From Roseovarius tolerans (GTDB lineage: Bacteria; Pseudomonadota; Alphaproteobacteria; Rhodobacterales; Rhodobacteraceae): 64,000 nucleotides of DNA. The position numbers and the translations under genes are program-made. The stretch spans positions 1 through 64,000 of the forward strand of contig NZ_FOBO01000015.1 in the NCBI RefSeq assembly GCF_900109855.1. The letters are read 5' to 3'. Positions 1-6,813 of this stretch are shown piece by piece. Each line of letters starts with the position of its first letter. Within the stretch, counting starts at the first letter, position 1. The notes under the pieces were generated by a model. The model was not told the origin of the DNA and ran no database searches. It was given only the letters and a program-made list of their open reading frames with translations.

Positions 1-204
1 GCTGTGCATCACCGTGCCAGCCGTCACGGATGTCTGTCGCCCGCAGCCAGCACATTCCCAGGTCGCCCGATTTCGCTTGAGAGGCCAACCCTTGCAGGTG
101 CCACAAGAGGGGCAGACGAAGCCGTCCGGCCAGCGTCGTTCTGCCAGATACTCCGAACACGCTTCCTCATCGAAAAAAAGCGCGTCGAACGCTTGGCGGG
201 ACAT
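1..204 (-). CDS. IS1595-family (ISXO2-like) transposase, N-terminal part
   Basis: Translating the minus strand from the ATG at 204 gives 68 residues with no stop before the window edge. It starts with the short conserved segment of ISXO2-like transposases, then a zinc ribbon with C31-x2-C34 and C51-x2-C54, and then the TAGT motif that follows the ribbon in this family. The DDE-type catalytic domain would lie to the left, outside the window. The enzyme would move the surrounding insertion sequence. The family is recognised from the ribbon and the TAGT context alone. Confidence 0.7.
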   Translation of the reverse strand, partial: MSRQAFDALFFDEEACSEYLAERRWPDGFVCPSCGTCKGWPLKRNRATWECAGCGRQTSVTAGTVMHS

Positions 205-316
205 AGGTCTATCGTTTTTCCATCTGGCTGGCATGAGCGGAACAATAAGCGAACATCACAGATTTGCAAGCCCGGTGGCACAACATCCTGTGCCGCCGGA
301 ACGAAGGGGATAAGCC
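1..316 (-). mobile_element. IS1595-family insertion sequence, one end (partial)
   Basis: One end of an insertion sequence runs off the left edge. It carries the 5' part of an ISXO2-like transposase. The outer boundary is inferred: the DUF499 reading frame on the minus strand is family-like as far as about position 320, then changes abruptly into non-family residues and stops at 256. A 13-bp palindrome, GATAAGCCTTATC, lies exactly at 309-321. I could not confirm the terminal inverted repeat or the target duplication because the other end is outside the window, so the boundary is good to about 20 bp. Confidence 0.6.
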
Positions 317-726
317 TTATCTCCCCAAATGAAATTTTGTACATCCCGACCGTTAACCGTGGCAATCACAGCTGGCTCATCATCCATGCCAGAAGTAATC
401 GTGTCCGGAAGCAAATCTTTCAACTCAGGGAAGCGAGCCAAAAGGCCCAATGCGATCATGTTGTGAGTCTTACCTCCGCCCATGGCCTGTCTGAGCTCGA
501 AAATAGCTTGCTGACTTTGACCGCTAAGGCGCTTTAGAGCGCCGCGAAGAAATTCCGACATACCGCTAGTTACGTGGTTTCGCGCGTAGAAAGCCTTAGC
601 CGAAGCGAGGTCCGCCCCTGTAATCGAGGACAGGTGCTCAACTTGTTCAGATCTACTCATTGAGAAAGCGTCTGGGCTGAGCTCACAAATCGACGTCACC
701 AGGGGAATGTTATAACCAGAACTCAT
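317..726 (-). pseudogene. DUF499 ATPase gene, 5' part, interrupted by an insertion sequence
   Basis: The ATG at 726 opens a frame whose first ~135 residues look like the N-terminus of a DUF499 ATP-binding protein. It has a P-loop-like MGGGKTHN motif and a later VNGRD...IWGD stretch typical of the family. Complete members are about 1,000 residues, but here the frame ends at 256 after about 20 unrelated residues contributed by the insertion sequence. DUF499 ATPases are commonly found beside DUF1156 methylases and helicases in phage-defence islands. The start overlaps the upstream small gene by four bases (ATGA), so the two were translated together. The rest of the gene may survive beyond the insertion sequence, to the left of the window. 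Confidence 0.65.
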
Positions 727-899
727 GAATTTCTCTTTTCTGTATCTTTAAGTAATTTAAATCCACGCCTAAACCCATCAACCTGCGTGATACCTCGCTC
801 CGCGCACCAAACCTTGAACTCTCGCCTCTGGCGTTCAGTTATCTTAAAATTCAGACTCACGAGTTCTTCGAGAGGATCGTTCGTTTCAGGATCAGCCAT
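723..899 (-). CDS. Small ribbon-helix-helix-like protein coupled to the DUF499 gene
   Basis: This is a 58-residue protein. I chose the ATG at 899 because GAGG lies 5 bases upstream; an in-frame TTG at 917 is the alternative. After an acidic start, the pattern LNFKIT-ERQRREFKVWCAERG followed by a hydrophobic helix resembles a short beta strand and two helices of ribbon-helix-helix (CopG/ParG-like) DNA-binding proteins. Its stop codon overlaps the DUF499 start (ATGA). A job as operon regulator or partner of the ATPase is inferred from that coupling. Family membership is tentative because the protein is short. Confidence 0.55.
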   Translation of the reverse strand: MADPETNDPLEELVSLNFKITERQRREFKVWCAERGITQVDGFRRGFKLLKDTEKRNS

Positions 900-1097
900 G
901 AGCACCTCAATCTTCAATACGCACCATCAATAAAGATACCTTTCTTTATTTCAAGTCATACTGTTAAGACCCACAGTTGCCCGTACAAAATTTTCCGTCG
1001 GGAACCACGTTCCGCATCGATCATTATGTGCTTTGCGGACGACAAACCGCTTCTAAGTGAATGCACTCGGGGCGGTATGTCCGCCCCGGCGCAATGA

Positions 1098-1295
1098 TCA
1101 CTCGGTGACCGGGTCGTCCTCGCGGCGCGGAAAGGCGACCATTTCGACGTCGGGGAACATGCTGTGTTTGACGTTGATTGAGGTGATGTTGCCGCTGTCG
1201 TCGGTGTTGACGAAGAGGACGCCGCAGCGGTCCCAGAAGTTCTTGCCGTCTTTTTCGCCGGATTTGACGTTCAGTTTCAGAGTTTGAGTAGCCAA
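1098..1295 (-). CDS. Small conserved hypothetical protein of mobile elements
   Basis: This frame encodes 65 residues from a TTG start with a GAGG sequence eight bases upstream. The pattern T-LKL-VKSGEKDGK...FWDRCGVLF, then charged residues and a C-terminal FPRRED, resembles small uncharacterised proteins found on alphaproteobacterial plasmids and islands. There are no signal peptide, membrane segment or catalytic motifs. It stands alone between the DUF499 remnant and the HipB-like gene. I do not assign a function; a role in element maintenance is only a guess from context. Confidence 0.5.
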   Translation of the reverse strand: MATQTLKLNVKSGEKDGKNFWDRCGVLFVNTDDSGNITSINVKHSMFPDVEMVAFPRREDDPVTE

Positions 1296-1590
1296 TTTTT
1301 GATCCTCACTTTGAGTGTTTCGATGAACATGACCAAAGCGGGCACCAAGGGGCTGTCAGCGAGAAAATTGCCTCGCGAGGAATGCGCTGGCGCAGGGGAA
1401 TTTTCTTGTTGAAGCGGGGCTTGCACTGCGTCTGACACGGCTGCCTGCTTATGTTCAGCAATCAGAAACACAGCGTTGAGGATCGGACATGGCACTTGCA
1501 AACTAACCGATCGCGTCATACCGCACCAAAAAGATGAAGGGCTTTGGCCAACCGATGAGTCGCTGACAGCCACAACGCCGCGGCAACAGA
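1296..1590. other. Gap where a hipA gene would be expected
   Basis: This is 295 bp between the stop of the HipB-like gene and the next small gene. In hipBA operons hipA directly follows hipB. Here no frame on the minus strand shows HipA motifs. A 98-codon open frame (1277-1573) has biased, non-family-like composition and I do not call it a gene. Nothing else is recognisable. Confidence 0.4.
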
Positions 1591-1845
1591 CTATTCAAAA
1601 ATGCCATCAAACTCTGAAGACATGCCTTTGCTGCGCTTTTCGACCATGATCTCTAGGTCTAACGCAGCCAAGAGCGCGAAGATTGTGTCTAGTTTGGTGC
1701 CGCCCTTTCCAGCCTCGGCTTTTGAGATGGTTTCCTGCCAAACACCGCTGCGCGTTGCGAGTTCAGCCTGCGTCCAGTTCTTCTCTCGACGAGCCTGGCG
1801 GATTGCATGGCCAAGGTTTTTGGGAGTGCGAACAAGGTTCTGCAA
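1591..1845 (-). CDS. Orphan HipB-type XRE-family regulator
   Basis: This 84-residue protein has a Cro/C1-type helix-turn-helix at about residues 10-65: IRQARREKNWTQAELA, then WQETISKAEAGKGGTKLDT, and a C-terminal strand LDLEIMVEK. This is the layout of HipB antitoxins, which bind DNA and hold the HipA kinase inactive. No hipA follows it. The start ATG at 1845 is preceded by two 21-bp palindromes (1864-1884, 1891-1911), which suit autorepression by a HipB dimer. It may be a leftover of a degraded toxin-antitoxin module or a stand-alone regulator. Confidence 0.75.
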   Translation of the reverse strand: MQNLVRTPKNLGHAIRQARREKNWTQAELATRSGVWQETISKAEAGKGGTKLDTIFALLAALDLEIMVEKRSKGMSSEFDGIFE

Positions 1846-1863
1846 ATCAGTTCTCCTGCCGTG

Positions 1864-1911
1864 ATTATGACCCTCAGATCATAAACCTCAATTATGATCG
1901 TTAGATCATAC
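1864..1911. promoter_or_regulatory. Tandem operator palindromes upstream of the hipB-like gene
   Basis: Two near-identical palindromes of the form TTATGATC-N-AGATCATAA occupy 1864-1884 and 1891-1911, with starts 27 bp apart. They sit 18 bp upstream of the hipB-like start. Paired short palindromes at this distance are typical of HipB autoregulation. This is inference; no binding data. Confidence 0.6.
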
Positions 1912-1935
1912 GTCAAGTAGCCTAACTCCTGGCCG

Positions 1936-1980
1936 TTTACGCTATAGAATAAATTCACGCAGTTTGCGCTGTAGCGTAAA
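1936..1980. promoter_or_regulatory. Second tandem palindrome pair in the hipB-abiEi intergenic region
   Basis: TTTGCGCT-GT-AGCGTAAA (1963-1980) is a near-perfect palindrome, and a weaker copy starts exactly 27 bp earlier (1936-1953, TTTACGCTATAGAATAAA). The sequence differs from the HipB-type boxes, so another DNA-binding protein is likely. AbiEi or a regulator outside the window are candidates. Confidence 0.4.
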
Positions 1981-2052
1981 TTTGACACCGCCATACTACC
2001 TCCCGCTTTCATCCCTGCCGCACGGACCTGATCTGTCGCTATTAACAGCTCA

Positions 2053-2085
2053 TTGACTTTCAGAAAAACATACCCTATTTTCTGA
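2053..2085 (+). promoter_or_regulatory. abiE promoter with overlapping palindromic operator
   Basis: A -35-like TTGACT (2053-2058) and a -10-like TATTTT (2076-2081) are 17 bp apart. The palindrome TCAGAAAA-N10-TTTTCTGA (2060-2085) covers the spacer and the -10. AbiEi antitoxins repress their own operon through inverted repeats, so this is the likely AbiEi operator. AAGGAG follows, 6-11 bases before the abiEi start. Confidence 0.55.
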
Positions 2086-2099
2086 CAAGGAGTTCAAAC

Positions 2100-2696
2100 A
2101 TGATTACGTCGAATATCAAGCAACGCATCATCGGAAAGAGACGCGGGGCAATCTTTGCACCGGCTGACTTTCTTGATATCGGGTCCCGCGCAAGCGTGGA
2201 CCAAGCTTTGTCGCGTCTGGCCGATCAGGGAGTGATCCGACGGCTCACACGGGGGCTATACGACTATCCAAAGAAGAGCCCTCGCTTCGGATTTCTGTCT
2301 CCATCCACAGATGATATCGCCAAGGCAGTTGCCCTTAAGGACGGTCAGATTCTGCAACCGTCGCCATCAATGGCCGCCAACCGATTGGGCCTATCAACTC
2401 AGGTGCCCTCCAAGCCTACCTATATGACCGACGGCCCTACTCGTACCAAGAAGGTTGGGCGGCAAGTCATCCAATTCCGGAACGCGTCCTCCAAGACGCT
2501 CGTCGGCGCAGGCCATAAGACCGGGGTTGTCTTCCAGGCATTGCGTTATCTTGGCAAGGATCGTGTAGACGGCCAAATCGTCGACCAGCTTGCTCGCGCA
2601 CTGGACGACAAGGACCGGATGCTGCTGGCAAAACAAAGCAGGTATGTCCCTGCTTGGATGCACCCGATCTTGCAACAGATTGTTGCACACGCATAA
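2100..2696 (+). CDS. abiEi: AbiEi-type antitoxin (DUF6088 family)
   Basis: This 198-residue protein is the antitoxin of a type IV toxin-antitoxin pair. Residues about 14-58 form a winged helix (GAIFAPADFLDIG, then ALSRLADQGVIRRLTRGLYDYP), as in AbiEi/DUF6088 proteins. The rest is the C-terminal domain that counters the toxin. The ATG at 2100 has a strong AAGGAG ribosome-binding site. The toxin gene starts two bases after its stop, so both are made from one message. A palindrome over the promoter (2060-2085) suggests negative autoregulation. In characterised AbiE systems the proteins do not form a stable complex and the pair gives abortive infection against phages. Confidence 0.85.
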   Translation: MITSNIKQRIIGKRRGAIFAPADFLDIGSRASVDQALSRLADQGVIRRLTRGLYDYPKKSPRFGFLSPSTDDIAKAVALKDGQILQPSPSMAANRLGLSTQVPSKPTYMTDGPTRTKKVGRQVIQFRNASSKTLVGAGHKTGVVFQALRYLGKDRVDGQIVDQLARALDDKDRMLLAKQSRYVPAWMHPILQQIVAHA

Positions 2697-2698
2697 GC

Positions 2699-3706
2699 AT
2701 GGAGCAGTTCGCCAACGACCCCCCAGTACTCAGAGACGAGGCCTTTCAAGAGACTGCAGCGCAGCTTGGAATATCAAAGGCAATAATTGAAAAAGACTTC
2801 TGGGTCTGCTGGTCGCTCAAACAGCTTTTCGCATTGCCATCCTTTGGCGAGCAAATGATTTTCAAAGGCGGAACCTCCCTCTCCAAAGCCTATGACGTCA
2901 TCCACAGATTCTCTGAAGATGTGGACCTATCTCTCGATCGAGAACAACTTGGTTTTGTCGGTGATCGTGACCCAGAAGGCCCTGATCTATCAGGCAAGAA
3001 GCAAAAGAAATTGCTTCAGGAATTGCAGGGGGTGGCTGAAGAGGCCGTTGGTGGCCGACTGTTGGCTGAGATCCAAACAGCGTTTGACGCCAGCCTGGAT
3101 CAGGAGTTCAAGCTATCAATCGACCCAAATGATGCGCAGACCATTCTCTTCGGATATCCCTCGACGGCTGAAAGTATTGCCGGGTACGTCCAACCAATTG
3201 TGCGTTTTGAGTTCGGTGCGCGCGGCGTACAACTTCCAGCCGAGCAGATCCATATTGCTCCATACTTGCATCAGGCGTTCCCTGATCTTTTGACCAACAG
3301 TCAGGTCGGCGTGAAAGTGTTGGGCGTCGAGCGCACGTTCTGGGAAAAAGCTACCATCTTGCACATGCTTTTCCATCAGGATGCCGCCAAGCCTCTCGCG
3401 GATCGAATGTCGCGCCACTACTACGACATGGCGCAGCTGATCGAGCATGAGGCCAAGGACCGCGCGCTTCAAAGTCTCGATTTGCTGACACAAGTGGCAC
3501 ATCATAAATCGGTCTTTTTCAAATCCGCCAAGGCGAACTACGAAGAAGCCAAACCTGGCTCTCTTCGCCTGACACCGAACGAAGAGCTCACTGCCGCGCT
3601 TCGAAAGGACTATGCAGGCATGCGGGAAATGATCATCGGTGACGTGCCCACCTTCGATGAAATTCTGGCTAAGATTCAGACTTTTGAGGCTGAGATCAAC
3701 AGCTGA
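2699..3706 (+). CDS. abiEii: AbiEii-type nucleotidyltransferase toxin
   Basis: This 335-residue protein is the toxin of the pair. Motifs of the AbiEii/DUF1814 nucleotidyltransferases are intact: EKDFWV (31-36), KGGTSLSK (56-63), RFSEDVDL (70-77), and in the C-terminal half TFWEKA and RHYYDMAQL. The GG-S and D-x-D residues form the active site that transfers nucleotides to an RNA substrate (tRNA in studied relatives). I chose the ATG at 2699, two bases after the abiEi stop; an upstream ATG at 2654 lies inside abiEi and would add unrelated residues. All catalytic motifs are present, so the toxin should be active. Confidence 0.87.
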   Translation: MEQFANDPPVLRDEAFQETAAQLGISKAIIEKDFWVCWSLKQLFALPSFGEQMIFKGGTSLSKAYDVIHRFSEDVDLSLDREQLGFVGDRDPEGPDLSGKKQKKLLQELQGVAEEAVGGRLLAEIQTAFDASLDQEFKLSIDPNDAQTILFGYPSTAESIAGYVQPIVRFEFGARGVQLPAEQIHIAPYLHQAFPDLLTNSQVGVKVLGVERTFWEKATILHMLFHQDAAKPLADRMSRHYYDMAQLIEHEAKDRALQSLDLLTQVAHHKSVFFKSAKANYEEAKPGSLRLTPNEELTAALRKDYAGMREMIIGDVPTFDEILAKIQTFEAEINS

Positions 3707-3780
3707 CCCTTTTGCCCGATTTCCTGTGGTGCTTCTCAAGGCCTGCAGAGCGAGAACCGCTATTTTCAGAGCAACCCGCG

Positions 3781-4644
3781 TCACGCCTGCAGCCCCGCCG
3801 CGCAGACTTGCTCAGGCGTCACCTGTTTCGACAAAATCAAATCCTCAATCTGTCGATTGGTTATATGACGGCACATGGGATGACGCTCATGGATCCAGCT
3901 GGCGAGCCGAGTACGGCCGTTGACTTCGGCCTCTCGCGCCTTCTCGCGATCGGCCTGTATCTGGGCAAGCCTCTTCTCCCACCGGCGCATCTTGAACCAA
4001 TTGTCCGAGAAACAGATCTTACTGCGCGTGTAACCTTCGGTCTCAGCAGCATAGGTTTTGACTGCCTTCAGCAGATCATCGGGCGCAACGCCTGCCTTCA
4101 CCGCCGCAGCAATCTGGAACAGGCAGGTCCGTCGGTCTCGGATTCTGTCCTGAGGATAGGTTGCTAGGATCTTCTCAGATTCAAGATCTTCAACCTCCTC
4201 CGTCGCCTCGCGCCTGCGCGTAGGTGGTTTATGGATGGTTTTAGGAAGGTTTGGGGTCCACAGTGAACCCCGTACCCCGGCCACTGTGGACCCCGTACCG
4301 GGTTCAGGCCGGACGGGGTTCACAGTGACCCCCGTCTCGATATCGGGTTCCGCCGTGGTTTCCATCGCCGCCACGCGTTCGAGAACAATACGGTAGATGA
4401 CGGTGTAGCCGTTCTTGCAGTTCCGCCGCCCCGTTTCGATCAAGATCCCCTCACGCAGGAAGTCGATGATGGTGCGTTTGACAGTGCTCTCGCTAAGCTC
4501 TGTGTGGCGCTGGATCGTTCCTTTGGAGCACCAGATACCCGAGCCGTCATCGCTTGCCTTGTCAGCCAGAAACATGATTATCTGTTTGCGCGCGGCACTA
4601 CCAAAACGACGCTCTGCGCATTCATTTGCGATCCGCCAACTCAT
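3781..4644 (-). CDS. Helix-turn-helix protein resembling phage/plasmid replication initiators
   Basis: This is a 287-residue protein. The N-terminal ~75 residues form a winged helix (ARKQIIMFLADKASDDG, then STVKRTIIDFLREGIL), as in RepA/phage O-like replication proteins. A polar, proline-rich linker (about 95-150) leads to a charged helical C-terminal half. Its island location at the tRNA-side end suggests a role in replication or regulation of the element. A strong terminator-like hairpin reads toward the opposite direction just upstream (4717-4756). The function is inferred from domain layout only. Confidence 0.6.
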   Translation of the reverse strand: MSWRIANECAERRFGSAARKQIIMFLADKASDDGSGIWCSKGTIQRHTELSESTVKRTIIDFLREGILIETGRRNCKNGYTVIYRIVLERVAAMETTAEPDIETGVTVNPVRPEPGTGSTVAGVRGSLWTPNLPKTIHKPPTRRREATEEVEDLESEKILATYPQDRIRDRRTCLFQIAAAVKAGVAPDDLLKAVKTYAAETEGYTRSKICFSDNWFKMRRWEKRLAQIQADREKAREAEVNGRTRLASWIHERHPMCRHITNRQIEDLILSKQVTPEQVCAAGLQA

Positions 4645-4866
4645 AATTGCACCGCCAATTGGCTTGAGGTCGGGCCAAAAATCGCGTAATGATGAGGGTG
4701 GAAAAATTCTTCTATGCCGTTGAGGTGGGTAGCCGCCCCCTCAGCGGTTTTTCTTTGCCTTTTGGCCTCCGAAAAACCGTTTACCTCGGCCTCGTAACCT
4801 ATTGAAAAGTGACCGTGAACGAAACAAGTCCGTTTACAATTTATCCCTGCTAAATCAACGAAAATT
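4645..4866. other. Non-coding end of the genomic island
   Basis: These 222 bp upstream of the HTH gene are AT-richer than the chromosome to the right. They contain one clear terminator-like hairpin (listed separately) and no convincing gene. A longer minus-strand frame across 4641-5048 crosses the tRNA fragment and is not credible. Confidence 0.5.
4717..4756 (+). terminator. Orphan rho-independent terminator, plus strand
   Basis: The stem CCGTTGAGG (4717-4725) pairs with CCTCAGCGG (4739-4747) with one G-U pair, and TTTTTCTTT follows directly. It is oriented plus, but no plus-strand gene precedes it in the island end. It may end a short untranslated RNA transcribed opposite to the HTH gene leader. 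Confidence 0.6.
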
Positions 4867-4868
4867 TC

Positions 4869-4916
4869 CGGATTGCAAATCCGTGTACACCGGTTCGATT
4901 CCGGTACTCGCCTCCA
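4869..4916 (+). other. tRNA-Cys 3' fragment: attachment site (attR) of the genomic island
   Basis: The sequence has the 3' half of a tRNA-Cys. It has the anticodon loop TTGCAAA with GCA at 4875-4877, the T-arm ACCGG-TTCGATT-CCGGT (4889-4905), the acceptor strand ACTCGCC (4906-4912), a discriminator T and CCA (4914-4916). The matching 5' half, which should start GGCGAGT, is absent upstream, so this is not a functional tRNA. Integrases that target tRNA genes leave exactly this duplication. The intact tRNA-Cys and the integrase should lie at the other island end, left of the window. Confidence 0.85.
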
Positions 4917-5174
4917 ATATGCATCACCAACCTGCATCAATCGTCCGGACCCAGCCCATGGCTCACGCGCCACGTCCGGTGCCAAGTGGCGACCGAATGC
5001 CACCCTCGCCTTCCGTCCATGCCATCCGTTGACACCGACCGAAGGCACGGACTTTCAAGGATCTGCGGGTTTCCCTGCCTTGAACACGGCGCGAAACTGC
5101 GACATCGTGACTGAGCAGTCTTTGCTCTTTGGAAGGGTCGGCTGTCGGCGCGACGAACCAAGGCAGAGAGTATC

Positions 5175-6134
5175 ATGAGCGGATTACTGGCGCTTTTCGA
5201 CGATGTGGCGGCGATTGCCAAGCTGGCGGCGACGCAGCTCGACGATGTCGCGGCACAGGCCAGCAAGGCCGGGACCAAGGCCGCGGGTGTGGTCATCGAC
5301 GACGCTGCCGTGACTCCGAAATACGTGACCGGCCTGCCTGCGGCGCGCGAATTGCCGATCGTGTGGAAGATCGCGCGGGCGTCGTTTTTCAACAAGCTGG
5401 TGATCCTATTGCCTGCCGCACTTTTGTTGCAGGCATTTCTGCCCTGGATGCTGACGCCGCTTCTGATGATCGGCGGGGCGTATTTGTGTTTCGAGGGGGC
5501 CGAGAAGGTCTGGCATCTCATCGTGCCGCACAAGGACAAGGGGCCGCAGCAGGCCAAGACCCTGGATGCGGCGCATCTGGAAGAGCAGCGGGTAAAAGGC
5601 GCGATCAAGACCGATTTCATCCTGTCCGCCGAGATCATGACCATTTCGCTGTCACAGATCGACATCGGCAGTTTCTGGATCCAGGCCCTCGCGCTGGCGG
5701 CGGTGGCGATCGGGATCACGGCACTGGTCTATGGTGCTGTGGCGCTGCTGGTGAAAGCCGACGACCTGGGAATTTTCCTGAGCGCGAAAGGCCGACTCGC
5801 CGCGACCCGTGCCTTGGGGCGCGGCATCGTCAAATCCATGCCTGCCGTGATGGCGGGGATCGCCACCATCGGCACCGTGGCGATGCTCTGGGTCGGGGGC
5901 AGCATCCTCGTGCACGGGCTGCACGATCTGGGCTGGCATCTGCCCTATGAGCAAATCAACCAGGCCGCCAAGCTTGTGGCAGAGGCGGTTGGTTCTGCCC
6001 CAGGCTTCGTGACATGGGTGGTGACGGCAGGACTGGACGGCATCATCGGGCTGGCCAGCGGCCTCGCGTTGATCCCCGTTGTCACGCGCGCCCTGGTTCC
6101 TGTCTCGGGGTGGCTGTTTCCGGAGAAGGCCTGA
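5175..6134 (+). CDS. DUF808 family membrane protein (YedI-like)
   Basis: This 319-residue inner-membrane protein matches the DUF808/YedI family. The N-terminus SGLLALFDDVAAIAKLAA is the family signature, followed by an ASKAG-KAAGVVIDDAAVTP stretch and several hydrophobic segments (about 70-105, 165-190, 220-250, 285-310). The length is normal. The start ATG has GAGAG upstream. The molecular function is not known. It is the first core-genome gene to the right of the island attachment site. Confidence 0.88.
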   Translation: MSGLLALFDDVAAIAKLAATQLDDVAAQASKAGTKAAGVVIDDAAVTPKYVTGLPAARELPIVWKIARASFFNKLVILLPAALLLQAFLPWMLTPLLMIGGAYLCFEGAEKVWHLIVPHKDKGPQQAKTLDAAHLEEQRVKGAIKTDFILSAEIMTISLSQIDIGSFWIQALALAAVAIGITALVYGAVALLVKADDLGIFLSAKGRLAATRALGRGIVKSMPAVMAGIATIGTVAMLWVGGSILVHGLHDLGWHLPYEQINQAAKLVAEAVGSAPGFVTWVVTAGLDGIIGLASGLALIPVVTRALVPVSGWLFPEKA

Positions 6135-6191
6135 TTTGACACTGCAAATGATCACGCATTGCGCGAGACGTCTCTGAGCGCCTTTGGGCCT

Positions 6192-6554
6192 TCACTGAAG
6201 CGTCGCATCGAACGTGATCACGCGACGCTTGCCCTCGCCTGCGACATCCGTCGCGATCTTCGCGTTCAGAATGTCACGACCCGAGAATTCGATCGCAGTC
6301 TCGTCCAACTCGGCTTGCTGCGCGCGGATGGTGTAGCCGTTTTCCTCTAGCGCCACGGACCAATCGCCGAACAGAGCCTCCACGTCCTGCGCCGTGCTGA
6401 ACGAAAACATCCGGATACTGGAGCCAATCGCCCTGTCCATCATGACCTCAGCGTCATCAGGCAACACAAGCACGTCCGGCACCCAACCCTGCGGCATGTC
6501 CTCCGCATAGACGATCACGGTCGCAAAGAGCGAAAGGACAAGAGCGAGCAGCAT
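6192..6554 (-). CDS. Small secreted hypothetical protein
   Basis: This protein has 120 residues. The ATG at 6554 is preferred over an upstream ATG at 6659, because AAGGAA lies directly upstream and it gives a clean signal peptide (MLLALVLSLFATVIVYA, cleavage near residue 18). The mature part is acidic, contains FSTAQDVEALFGDW and ends in a beta-rich segment. It has no recognised domain; a periplasmic location is predicted from the signal peptide. It converges on the DUF808 gene. Confidence 0.7.
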   Translation of the reverse strand: MLLALVLSLFATVIVYAEDMPQGWVPDVLVLPDDAEVMMDRAIGSSIRMFSFSTAQDVEALFGDWSVALEENGYTIRAQQAELDETAIEFSGRDILNAKIATDVAGEGKRRVITFDATLQ

Positions 6555-6651
6555 TTCCTTGATGTGCCCGCATACGCGGCGCAACAACGGGCGATCATAA
6601 CGGGCGAGCGGAGAGAATGGGACGCAGATCGCGCCCGATTGGGGAGATAAA

Positions 6652-6813
6652 ATGCACATACCGCCAGAATATCGCCGCCCCGAGGATGTTCAACATCGTT
6701 TCGAGGCCCGACAAAGACAACGGCGGTTTTTTGCAAGCCGCAGCACAGGTCAGTGGGCGGTGCTGCATTTGGCACAGGTCCAATCCCCTCAGGGCCGCGT
6801 GGTCAGCCTTTGA
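6652..6813 (+). CDS. Possible 53-residue arginine-rich small protein
   Basis: A short open frame starts at ATG 6652 with GGGGAG five bases upstream and ends at TGA 6813, overlapping the 3' end of the nfu-like gene on the opposite strand. The predicted protein is very basic (PPEYRRPEDVQ, then RFEARQRQRRFFASR) and has no membrane segment. The ribosome-binding site and the isolated intergenic location support it, but there is no family match I can name. It could be chance. Confidence 0.35.
   Translation: MHIPPEYRRPEDVQHRFEARQRQRRFFASRSTGQWAVLHLAQVQSPQGRVVSL

Noticed and set aside
1277..1573. A 98-codon minus frame after the HipB-like gene, checked as a hipA remnant
   Set aside because: No HipA motif, and it overlaps the neighbouring small gene's start.
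4641..5048. A 135-codon minus frame over the island end
   Set aside because: It crosses the tRNA-Cys fragment and has no family features.
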